Below, one piece after another: positions 1-8,066 of a stretch of DNA of 10,379 nt (the first letter of the stretch is position 1; each line of letters opens with the position of its first letter). Location of the stretch: contig JAOXYB010033818.1 in assembly GCA_028565635.1 (NCBI GenBank), forward strand, positions 1 to 10,379, read 5' to 3'. Both the position numbers and the translations under genes were made by a program. The notes below the pieces were generated by a model, which ran no database searches, was not told where the DNA came from, and saw only the letters and a list, made by a program, of their open reading frames with translations. Source of the stretch: Phoronis ovalis (taxonomy: Eukaryota > Phoronida > Phoronidae).

Positions 1-90
1 AGACAAAGAAAAGGTTACATACGCCGCCGCCGCCGCATACCCTACGACTATATGCCCATTCACTATACATAGTGATGGGCATAAAAAATA
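1..90 (+). repeat. Hairpin-type dispersed repeat, 3' part, cut by the window edge
   Basis: It starts mid-element at AGACAAAG and includes a (CGC)5 run at 22-36, CTACGACTATATGC, a near-perfect hairpin at 51-83 and a trailing A run. Its inverted homologue is 5764-5674, where the triplet run is CAACGA-like. That makes the triplet stretch a variable part of the element. Confidence 0.75.
51..83. repeat. Near-perfect 33-base hairpin ending the repeat
   Basis: TATGCCCAT (51-59) pairs with ATGGGCATA (75-83), and CACTAT (61-66) with ATAGTG (69-74). T60 is the only bulge. An imperfect version occurs in the inverted copy at 5679-5707. Confidence 0.85.
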
Positions 91-119
91 ACCTGCTATC
101 CGGCCGTCATGAAAGTTAT

Positions 120-235
120 CCAAGTAAAAATTATACCCGACATGTACTTTGACCATATACCAAATATGAAGATTGTTGATTAAAAACTAAAGCAGTTATT
201 GTGAGAAAAAGAGTGGTATGCACAACAACAATTTT
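120..235 (+). repeat. Second hairpin-type repeat copy, in tandem with the first
   Basis: GTACTTTGACC, ACCAAATATGAAG, TAAAAACTAAAGCAGTTATTG, GAGAAAAAGAG and CACAACAACA follow the order of the minus-strand copy at 5890-5730 (GTATGAAGCTGAT, AAAACTGAAGCTGATATTGC, GAGACAAAGG, ACAACGACAACAACG). It stops before the hairpin part. Confidence 0.55.
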
Positions 236-608
236 TCTTTTGAAATTGTTCTAATATGTTTCACCTTGAGCAATAGCTTATAATGTCATGTCATGTTAGA
301 GCATCCCTACAGATTTAAGCTGTCTGCTTGTAACAACTCCGGAAAGGCAAAACATGTTGCCTCATACAAAATGCCCACCAATCAGCATACTCCCACCTTT
401 AAATGATTCAACAAGCAACATGCACCTCATAATTTGCCAAATAAGTAACAAATCTATCAATCACATCCTGTTTGTTTGACACCCTTTTCTTTTATCATTA
501 AGTTCCAAAGCAAGCCAAAGTTTGAATTCCAATAGCAACATGCTACATCTGACACCATTTTGTGCCCCAAATACACTATTTCTTATAAGTTAAGTACCTT
601 GCAAATGT
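236..608. other. Gene-downstream AT-rich stretch without recognised features
   Basis: This lies 3' of the gene's tentative stop. I see no open frame of note, RNA gene or strong polyadenylation signal in either orientation. It may be 3' UTR and flank, with the repeat copies at 1-235 beyond it. Confidence 0.5.
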
Positions 609-916
609 TTACAAATGTGTCAGTGAATTAGATTGCTGATCTGTTTCATGACTGGGCACAGCAAACCCAAGTTCAAATCCAGATATCAGAGCATTTTTTC
701 TGTTTTTAATTGAAATCTTCACTTTTTTGTAATTTTCTGATATATTCTTGATTTTACAATGACTACCGCAAATGCATTTGCTTAAAAAAACAGCATCCAA
801 AAATGTGACTTCCTTTATTTTGTGCGTAAGTCCAACTTCAAATATGAAGAAGCTGAAGTACACTGCTTTTACTGGCTGGAAACATGTGATATCTTTCTTA
901 TTATAATTTTTGAAGC
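609..916 (-). CDS. Tentative C-terminal exon, 101 codons to stop
   Basis: An open frame in AT-rich DNA runs from acceptor gatgtag (first base 916) to TAA at 611-609. The protease exon ends in phase 1 with A. Joining to GC gives Ser and keeps this frame (LLGVAQIL-S-FKNYNKKD). A second acceptor, tttccagccag (next base 869), also keeps the frame and has a better pyrimidine tract. The product is Lys- and Phe-rich with three Cys (KCICGSHCK) and alternating beta-like stretches. I recognise no family. For it: unusual length for such AT-rich sequence, phase match, orientation and position. Against it: a weak acceptor and no clear AATAAA afterwards. The alternative is that the gene ends at 1160. Confidence 0.45.
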
Positions 917-1191
917 CTACATCTTTAGTTAGCATTTCTTTATATTTTGAATAATAAATATGAATTAAATAATTTTATTAGTTTTAATAGAAATGGAACA
1001 ATCATAAGACAGTTTGATTAATGTCAAAATACTTCACAATATGGAAAACGGTCAAAGCAAACAAAATGTGCAGTCACTATTTGCCTCGCATTTCAAGATC
1101 GTAGAATATATAGACAACATACATGTATCTCCTTTCATTATTTTTAAATTATGAGTATTTTAAGCATAAACATACTTATTATTATACTTAC
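917..1191 (-). other. Short last intron, or 3' UTR of an unspliced form
   Basis: The donor is GTAAGT and the tentative acceptor is aaagatgtag, with a branch-like gctaac just upstream but a poor pyrimidine tract. If the donor is skipped, the protease frame runs ten more residues to TAA at 1162-1160. Confidence 0.45.
974..979 (-). terminator. Candidate polyadenylation signal AATAAA
   Basis: AATAAA on the minus strand lies about 180 bases past the read-through stop at 1160 and could end an intron-retaining transcript. In AT-rich DNA this hexamer is common by chance. Downstream of the stop at 609 I find no AATAAA, only a weaker GATAAA near 489-494. Confidence 0.25.
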
Positions 1192-2052
1192 TAAGTATTT
1201 GGGCAACTCCAAGCAACTGTGCAGCTATGCCAGTCACATACGGCACTGCAAAAGAAGTTCCGCTTTTGTTTTGTACAGCCTTGAAATCACTATTGTGTAC
1301 TTTGGGAACTTGGACAGTTTCACCAGGTGCAAGGAAGTTTAATTGTTCACCAACAGCACTAAAAACCGAACGCTCACCAAAGTTATTATAACTGCCAACA
1401 CAAATTGTAGTACCAAAAAATGCTGGATACATTATGGTATTGTTGTCTAATCTGCCATCATTAGATGGTGCACACAAAAGAATTCGTTTAATGCTTGCTT
1501 CAGAGATAACCTTCTCGAAATCTCTTCTAATGCCGGGGTCAGAAATCGTGGCACCTAATGACATGTTAACGATGTCTATTGATATTTTTTTTTCATTTTC
1601 TAATCTGTCCATATCTTCAAATGCATCAATAATTTTTCTGACACTACTACAAATCCCTTGTTTATCAAGCACTTTATAAATGAAAAGCTTTGCAAATGGT
1701 GCCACCCCTCCTTGAAATACACGTCTTTTGTTTTTATATAGTGAATCACCAGCTATTATTGCAGCTACAGCTGTTCCATGACCATTTTGATCGCTTGACA
1801 GTGGATCACAGGGATCTCCCAGTAAGTCTACTGTTTTTATAACTGGTCCTTGCTCTCTAAATGACTTGAAGGTTTCATGATCTTCATATAGCCCTGAGTC
1901 TAATACAGCAATGTTGACTAGTCCACGGTGCTTGATGTCTGATAGGCCAAATTCGGCAAGAATCTTCCTGATTTGCTCATAATCATCCTTGTACACTGGG
2001 CCAGCGAGTTCAGCCAATTGTTTTACACCGTCTTCTTCAGGTGGACTAGTAC
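1192..2052 (-). CDS. Subtilisin-family (peptidase S8) serine protease domain exon
   Basis: The exon spans 861 bases between a T-rich acceptor ending in ttacag (first base 2052) and a perfect donor GTAAGT (1191-1186). It encodes a full subtilase catalytic core: IAVLDSGL with Asp at 1900-1898, NGHGTAVAAIIAG with His at 1780-1778, IDIVNMSLG, CAPSNDG with the oxyanion Asn at 1462-1460, and SGTSFAVPYVTG with the nucleophilic Ser at 1255-1253. All catalytic positions are intact, so activity is expected. The Met at 2068 is intronic; the true join is SSE-G-TSPPEED. No signal peptide or inhibitor_I9 prodomain precedes the core. About 45 residues lie between the exon start and the Asp motif. This suggests an intracellular protease held in check by the rest of the chain rather than by a secreted pro-region. 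The exon is phase 1 at both ends, a classic movable-module layout. Substrate is unknown. Confidence 0.93.
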
Positions 2053-3015
2053 CTGTAAAAAAAATCATGATTAATGCTGCATGTATTAATTAAATTAGAA
2101 TATCATAAATCACCAATACCTGACTAGAACACACAGTAAAATTTAGCACGGTCAATTTTTATTTTTTATGATTTACTGTTATGTGACTTACAAATTTATA
2201 AATTGCCAGTGTGCAACATTTCTTAGAATTTAATGTCATGTTTTATTAAGGTTTAGAAATCAGGAATTTTTTTTTTTTAACAACTGTGTAAGTGAGGTCT
2301 TGACCTTCAAGCTTATTATAAGTTTTTGAAGATTCAAACGTATTTGTATTTTACATGTATTCTCAATTAGCTTGACCACTCAAATAATTCTAACATTTTT
2401 TTTAGCATGAAACTAAACAAATTTATTTTTTGACCAGCCACCTATTTTCTTAATATACGTTTCTTAATATTTTGACTTCCAATATTTTACATAAATATTA
2501 TACACAAACTTGTGAAAAATTCGTAAATATATTAAAATGCTAACCACCTTTATTTTCAATGTCACGAAACTAAATAAACTATGTGACATCAAATGCATGA
2601 TGAATTCCAAATTCTGTTGTTTTTTTTTTCATTCCTGCACAATCAAATTTTTAAATTCTATTTTTTAAATTGTTGGTGTTTTTCTTTCCTGTTGATAAAA
2701 CAGACTATAGCTGTAAGTATGATTTGAACCGGGGTTTGAAAATGCTCCTCGGTGCTAATACTAAAACTTAAATTAAAGCACAATATCACAAGTACCAGCA
2801 ACTATACAGAAAATTGTCTAATTACATGACGTATCACAAAACAAATCCAGTACCACTAAGCTGCATGTAATTTCAATTTTTCTGAAGTCTCAAAATTGTA
2901 GTTATTATTTTAACCATAGCTTTATACATTGCCTTATTAAATATGACAAACATAAAAGAATTATTAACTGAAAAAGATTTAATCAAGCTGTATCATGCTT
3001 TTTAGTAAACAAGAA

Positions 3016-3130
3016 GTCTGCCTTGGCAGACAGTGACCTCAGCTTATTCATGGAATAACTTTTACACCATATGACAAAAGTGGAATAGATCCCTGGTGCA
3101 GATACAGCGTAAAGTTGTGACCGTTTTCTA
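3016..3130 (+). repeat. Repeat fragment with hairpin GTCTGCC-TT-GGCAGAC
   Basis: A perfect 7-bp stem (3016-3022/3025-3031) is followed by TTCATGGAATAACTTT and later TTGTGACCGTTTTCTA. The region 4211-4255 has the matching TTCATGGAATGCTTTC and TTGTGACCGTGTTCTA at closer spacing. The two look like copies of one element with a deletion in the second. Confidence 0.5.
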
Positions 3131-4152
3131 AATTAGCGTCGTTTCTTCCCACCAAGTCATCACCATTAAGAAATAGCAATTTGATGACCTAACAAACTAG
3201 GTCCTTATCATCTCAGGTGTTTGATATTTGTATACTGGTACTTGTTTATTAACTATTTAATTTTGTCTTGAGATCCATCAACAAAATTTCAGATACATTA
3301 ATTGTTTAAGTTTACATAGTTGTCACGTTTTAATTTATTTTTTTCTTTTAAAAACGTTAAGAACAAATATTTTCAGTTTTTTGTAAATTGTAAAAAAAAT
3401 AAATAATAATTATGAAACAAGGATTTTGAGGGAAAATATTCAGTTTCTAAATTTCTAATCATCACATATATTACCCCTATCTCATCTATATTAAATCATA
3501 AAATTTTTCACAGATCTCCAAAATATATATATAACTAAAGTCACATGACAGCATACATGTAAGCTATAAGAACACTTGCAATGGATCGTGTATTTCTTAT
3601 TTCAGGGAAATTGCATCCCCTATATATCTTAGTGAAGCTGGGACTGAGAGCTGGCTTCAGTAGTTTTAGTGTTGTTGAAAGCTGAGCTTAATTCCTGGGT
3701 CCTGATTTTTATCGGAAAATAATTATTCGCTCGCTCTGTATTTTTAAATTTGAGATATTTGTTTTTTAAAAAACAACATCAACATGTCATGTTATGTTAT
3801 AACACAATAATATAATGTTGAACCATCTGTATATGTAAGATATATTTGAGTTTATTTTAGACTCATGAATTTTGATTTAATATGTTGGACAAAACATCAA
3901 ATTATTTGCAAAGGTCATTTCATTTTCACACAGCCGATCACTTTAATCACACCGGTATCACCGAAATTATTAAGCTTCATTATCTTACTGTTGCTAATGC
4001 TGTTAAAGAGATGGATTAAATTTGGTATGCGGGATTATTGAATACATGTAGTAGAAACACTCATTAACATATTATAGCCAGTACATTCCAATAAGGTAGT
4101 CGAAACTCATACCGGGAACAAAGAAACCGCTCCGAACTGCTCATAGCCGAGG

Positions 4153-4180
4153 AAAACGGTCAGAAACCCTTGACCGTTTT
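4153..4180. repeat. Perfect inverted repeat AAAACGGTCA ... TGACCGTTTT
   Basis: Ten-base arms (4153-4162 and 4171-4180) flank an 8-base loop. A second, near-perfect palindrome of the same core, ACCGTGTTCTAGAAAACGGT, lies at 4245-4264. The arm sequence also occurs at 3118-3129 and 1043-1054. It is probably a structural part of a repeat family. Confidence 0.7.
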
Positions 4181-4359
4181 TCAAGAAACAAGAAACCTGA
4201 TATTCCTAGGCTCTTCATGGAATGCTTTCTCCCAACAAATTTGTGACCGTGTTCTAGAAAACGGTGGAAAGCCCCTTGTATCCGCGCCGGGATCCAATAT
4301 CAAAATCAAACTTGTCCTGTAAGGTGTTCTAGACTTACATAGCTTTTCACTTAAACGAC

Positions 4360-4625
4360 CACTCTATATATCAGAGTTTTCAAGTTATAGACAAATTAGT
4401 TCGGACATTTTAATATACGTTTCAAGGTAATTATAAAGTACCACTTATTAGCCTATAACATCCATCCACCTATTCCTCAATAAATCCACCTTGGAATCTC
4501 AAGGCATTGCTTTGTCTTTGCTTGGAGACATGCAAAGTGGTAACATCTGGGGAACAAGCATGAGTGCCAGTTGGAAGTGATCCAGATCAAACTTACAAAT
4601 GATTTTTATTTCAATTTGTAGTAAT
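4360..4625 (+). repeat. Dispersed-repeat copy (copy A)
   Basis: CTCTATATATCAGAGTTTTC, then GTTTCAAGGTAATTATAAAG, TACCACTTATTAGCCTATAAC, GGAATCTCAAGGCATTGCTTTG, and GGTAACATCTGGGGAACA. The block order matches copy C and then copy D, showing that C and D modules belong to one longer element. Confidence 0.65.
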
Positions 4626-4689
4626 CCTTTTTAACTGATCACATACAGCATGCATGCATACATACATAAAGACAGACAGGAAGATAGTT

Positions 4690-4800
4690 CAAAATGTCAA
4701 AGGGTCAGACCACTGTTCGACTCATTTTTAAAGGTCATTTTAAAGCACCACCTACCCTATAACATCCACTCACCCACCTACGGATTTAATCGAACAGGGT
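4690..4800 (+). repeat. Dispersed-repeat copy (copy B, partial)
   Basis: GTTCGACTCATTTTTAAAGG, TCATTTTAAAGCACCACCTA, and CCCTATAACATCCACTCACC give the clearest version of the central module. The module is also seen at 4420-4475, 5005-5065 and 9755-9800. Confidence 0.65.
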
Positions 4801-4924
4801 CCTGAATGTTTCACTAAATGTTCCATTGCATATATTTACACATGGCATATGACTAAAGAACAGCAACAACTTGTCTGCTTTTGTAGACAGATGTCAATAA
4901 CAGTAATATAGTCCGCTTAAGTTT

Positions 4925-5285
4925 GAAAGCGATCTCTCTATGTATCAGACTTTTCAGGATCTTGGCAACAACAGCTTAACAACAAAGCAAGTTGATTCAC
5001 CTTTCAAGGTCATTCTAAAATACTACCTACACGTAGCCTATATCACCCCACACACCTATGGAATTCTCAAAACTACCTTTGAATCTTCCAGGCAATGCTT
5101 CGCCTTTGCCATGATGGAGCTGTAGCAGGTCAAAATCATATTGGGCCCTGTCATAGTGCACCTCACAACAACATGCCCTCTGATTGGTTAGTCGTTTTAC
5201 CCATTAGTGGTAACCTGAGGCATCCCTTGTTGTTGCATTTTGATCTATATTTTGTACTAAAAACAAAACTGATCCAATAAAACTA
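4925..5285 (+). repeat. Longest copy of the intronic dispersed repeat (copy C)
   Basis: It opens with GCGATCTCTCTATGTATCAGA, then TTTTCAGGAT, GGCAAC, and CCTTTCAAGGTCATTCTAAA with a C-rich ACC stretch. Next comes GAATCTTCCAGGCAATGCTTCG, and finally GATTGGTTAG and TTTTGTACTAAAAAC..CTGATCCAATAA. These blocks recur in copies A, B, D, E and F. Two 61-codon plus-strand frames cross it. They lack family features and are taken as chance. Confidence 0.65.
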
Positions 5286-5289
5286 AAAC

Positions 5290-5450
5290 TATTATCAGGG
5301 TACCATCTGAGGGAACATGGCTGCCAGTAGGTCGTATTGAAAGTGATTAGAACCAAATATTATACTCAATTTGTACTTTGACCTGCATTTACCTTGTGCA
5401 TGCACCAAATATGAAGCTGATCCAATAACTAGAGAGCCATGAAGCTAAGA
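5290..5450 (+). repeat. Dispersed-repeat copy (copy D)
   Basis: GGTACCATCTGAGGGAACA..GCTGCCAGTAGG..TGATTAGAACCAAA matches GGTAACATCTGGGGAACA..TGCCAGTTGG..TGATCCAGATCAAA at 4540-4595. It continues into TGTACTTTGACC and ACCAAATATGAAG, a block shared with 143-174. Confidence 0.6.
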
Positions 5451-5499
5451 AGCTTATCAGATGCTTGTCTTGTTTTTTTAAGTGTTAAAAAAAATATAA

Positions 5500-5660
5500 A
5501 TACAATTGGAAGAGATTCAGGTCAAAACTTTTTTCTGAGCAATATGCCATATTAGGTTTTGACAAAAATGTGTGCCATCAGTGACAACTCGTTGATACAC
5601 CCACAACCTCCATCATCCTCTATCGGTTGGCTATTACCCCTCATGGCTAACTCCTCCCAC
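5500..5660 (+). repeat. Diverged dispersed-repeat copy (copy G)
   Basis: The segments ATTGGAAGAGATTCAGGTCAAAA, then CCTCTATCGGTTGGCTATTACCC followed by CTCATGGCTAAC, recall the series GGAAGTGAT..AGATCAAA (4570-4595) and CCTCTGATTGGTTAGTCG, TTTACCCATTAGTGGTAACC (5175-5217). The similarity is patchy and the borders are uncertain. Confidence 0.4.
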
Positions 5661-5676
5661 TGAAAAAATAGCATTT

Positions 5677-5890
5677 TTTATGCCCATCCACATAGTGGCT
5701 GAGCATATAGTCGTAGCAAAGGCATCGTTGTTGTCGTTGTATGAAACTCTTTCCTTTGTCTCGCAATATCAGCTTCAGTTTTTACCCAATCAGCTTCATA
5801 CTAGGTACAGAGTACACATAGGTCAAAGTGCAGGTCACCTATACTTTTGACCTTGATTACTTCCAATATGGCCGACATATGCAGGACGAC
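5677..5890 (-). repeat. Hairpin-type dispersed repeat, inverted relative to window start
   Basis: Read on the minus strand, this runs through a GTCAAAAGTATAGGTGACC block, GTATGAAGCTGATTGGG, AAAACTGAAGCTGATATTGC, GAGACAAAGG, TTTCATACAACGAC, CTACGACTATATGC, and an imperfect hairpin (5707-5679) followed by AAAAA. From GAGACAAAGG on it aligns with bases 1-88 of the window. It is the most complete copy here and a good seed for a consensus. No open frame or terminal repeat is evident, so it looks non-autonomous. Confidence 0.75.
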
Positions 5891-6084
5891 TACATGCCTA
5901 GCACTACCGTGTAGGGATAGGCATTAAAACTATTATGTGCAGAATTTGTCTCAACTTCTATGATCATGCATACGACTTGGCTATCATATGAGTTCCTCAC
6001 CCATTAAAAGCGCTATTACCCGATATTATGTCAAGGGTATTACAATCAAATTAAGCTCTTGTCTCAAAAGTAACCTCCAGGGCT

Positions 6085-6180
6085 TACTATCAAACTAAAA
6101 TTGAAACTGATATAGCAAAACAAAGGAATTGTTACATATGACAACAGCACATAGCCAAGACTATATGCCAATTCATTCAT
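6085..6180 (+). repeat. Diverged copy of the hairpin-type repeat (plus orientation)
   Basis: Blocks TGAAACTGATAT, AACAAAGGAA, GTTACATA, ACAAC and GACTATATGCC.ATTCA follow the same order as at 1-61 and, inverted, at 5762-5700. The hairpin arm after ATTCA is not preserved. Borders are approximate. Confidence 0.55.
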
Positions 6181-6281
6181 GCTCCTTAATATAGAAAACA
6201 TCATTCTGCAGTGTTTGTCTGGGTAAGAGTAGTTGATATGTAAGAACAATAGTGGTTACAAATTTATGGATAAATGTATAC

Positions 6282-6366
6282 CTTCAGAAGATGGATCCTG
6301 TTTAATTTCTGGCAAACTGGTTGCAACTGAAGTGGGCAGATTGTCGCCAACAATATCACCTGCATT
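6282..6366 (-). CDS. Short acidic linker exon joining ZU5 region to protease
   Basis: This 85-base exon has acceptor gtgttacag and donor GTATAC. Read in the phase set by the ZU5 exon (0), it gives 28 residues from NAGDIVGDNL to DPSSE, followed by one G. That base joins the GT that opens the protease exon to form Gly, giving the junction SSE-G-TSPPEED. The sequence is polar and acidic with no fold signature, so a flexible hinge is likely. It is too short for coding statistics. The call rests on both splice sites and on the phase agreement at both ends. Confidence 0.75.
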
Positions 6367-7058
6367 CTGTAACACAAAGTGTTAATATATAGTAAAATAA
6401 CAATATGCAAAACAAGTCCACAACCCTATAGCTTATGGCAAGCTGCTTTAAATGAATATTTTGAGGGGGCTTATTGAGCGGTACATATATATAGTGACTT
6501 TGAATGGCAGTACCCCCCGGATTCTAATCCAAGACAAATTCAAAATATACAATAAGTGTACCAGATAAACCATAACATAGCTAGATGATAAATCTTTAAA
6601 ATTAATTTTTATGTACAAAGAAAAGCAGCTTTACATTTATTCTCCAAAATTATATCCTACAATTTCTTGAGTAGAATCCATTGTCCAATAATCCTAATTT
6701 TGCAGATCTTTATTTAACAAAATATAAGCTCTTCCTCAAATATAACCATCTAAGCTGAAAACTTACCTTAAAAAGATATCCAGACATTTTATACAGTCTT
6801 TTCTATAATTTTAATAAAACACAGATGGTGAAATATTTTCCATTCTTAAATTCTCTAATACGATAAAATCTTTGAAAAACTTAATTCATTCAATATAAAA
6901 CTTACCACTTTCCTCTATGAAGAAAAACAACTAACCTCATTTAACAAAATTTTATCCTTGTCTTCACATTAATGTCTGCAATATAAACATTGCAGCTATC
7001 CCTATTATTTTTAGAAACCTGTTTGTGAAGAAAGTACAAATGCCTAGGACTAGATAAA

Positions 7059-7081
7059 TATATATATATATATATATATAT
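7059..7081. repeat. (TA)n microsatellite
   Basis: Eleven uninterrupted TA units plus a T lie in intronic DNA, flanked by other A/T runs. Length is likely polymorphic. No function is implied. Confidence 0.95.
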
Positions 7082-8004
7082 TTTATTTTTATAGCACATT
7101 CTAAAAAGATTGAAATGCTGCTGATTGTAAACAACAAAACATTTCGTCATTGTTTTTCATTATATCCACATGTGCTATTAGTCAGATTATTAAAAGCAAA
7201 TTGTTTTTTAATACATCATAATTTCTATGACATTAAGATGTACTAAGCAAATTCCTCTTTAATGACGTAATAAGGATAATATACTATTTGAACAGGCAAA
7301 GGCAAGGATTAAAATCACGAACTACATATTCATTTAACTTTAATTAAATGTAACTTCTTAATGAAGGCTCAAACAAAAAAATCACATAGAAATCTTGTTT
7401 CTCATCTATTACCGCATAAAAATATTTATTCTGCATCTTCTAGATGTTATCGTTACAGACGAGATACATTTCAAAAGATTAATGCAAATTTATAATTATT
7501 TCTAAAAGTATGGAACAGTTTAAACCTTATATTCCTTAAAAATAAGTATGTTCCTTAAATGCACTCACAATATTTACAAAACAGTGTTAATTAAAAAGAA
7601 CTAATGATACATTTACCAAGTTTCATTAATGGCATATTTCTTCAAAAATACACGTCACAATTGAAAATCACATTAGCAATATATCCCTTTCTACTTAATA
7701 TTCTTATTGCCTGCATTTTTTTCATCCTTGAACAATTACTATTAGCTAAAAAAAGGTAAATTCCTACATCTTGCTCTTTGCTTACATTGCCATGCAAAGG
7801 GCTATAACAAAGCTGCATATCCTATAAGGATAGCATGAGTAGCAATAACAATATATTATATATTTTTCAGTGCAAATGCACGCACATGGTGAGCTGCCTA
7901 GAAGGTGAATGTTTACAGATAATTATAATCCAAGTTTTAAATTAGATTAACTAAATGTGTAATATCTAGGATTGGATGTTCATATGTATAACCCATGTTC
8001 ATCA

Positions 8005-8010
8005 ACTTAC
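8005..8010 (-). other. Alternative splice donor downstream of the ZU5 exon
   Basis: A perfect GTAAGT follows CAGTCATT, stronger than the GTAATT at 8066-8061 that keeps the frame. Using it would retain a TAG (8060-8058) and end the protein after the Cys-rich region, giving a form without the protease. The preferred donor fits the frame of the next exon, so this site is only a candidate for alternative splicing. Confidence 0.3.
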
Positions 8011-8066
8011 AATGACTGCATCTCTATCAACATTGTTTTTACACGTAATAACTAAAACTAAATTAC

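Larger units (their letters stand above)
2053..6281 (-). other. 4.2-kb repeat-rich intron between linker and protease exons
   Basis: The donor is GTATAC, and the acceptor is a T-rich tract ending in ttacag. The part from 2053 to about 3000 is AT-rich with long T runs (for example 2269-2278) and no gene. The part from 3010 to 6180 is packed with diverged repeat copies listed separately. About 3190-4080 shows no feature that I can name. Short frames at 4940-5125, 5095-5280 and 6249-6064 fall within repeats and are not supported as genes. Confidence 0.75.
6367..8066 (-). other. Intron between ZU5 and linker exons
   Basis: This 1.7-kb intron has donor GTAATT and acceptor gtgttacag and is phase 0. 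It is very AT-rich with many homopolymer runs. Apart from the (TA)n tract I see no repeat copy, RNA gene or coding frame. The apparent 69-codon minus-strand frame at 7150-6941 is largely the TA tract read as alternating Tyr/Ile. Confidence 0.75.

Noticed and set aside
1151-1679. Plus-strand frames opposite the protease exon
   Set aside because: They are antisense shadows of a clearly conserved subtilase on the minus strand.
1192-2068. Intact bacterial or intronless subtilase gene starting at the Met at 2068
   Set aside because: The first residues (MIFFT) are a T-rich splice acceptor read as codons. A phase-matched upstream exon and downstream donor show it is one exon of a larger gene.
2720-2863. 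Intact tRNA gene
   Set aside because: The A- and B-box-like motifs are far too distant, and no acceptor or anticodon stem can be paired.
4940-5280. Two overlapping 61-codon plus-strand frames
   Set aside because: Both fall in repeat copy C, are short, lack recognisable motifs and are antisense to the gene's intron.
6064-6249. 61-codon minus-strand hydrophobic frame next to the linker exon
   Set aside because: It overlaps the diverged repeat at 6085-6180 and begins in the intron past the linker donor. Its hydrophobic content is expected of AT-rich sequence.
6941-7150. 69-codon minus-strand frame with a Tyr/Ile run
   Set aside because: The core is the (TA)n microsatellite translated. There are no splice or family signals.
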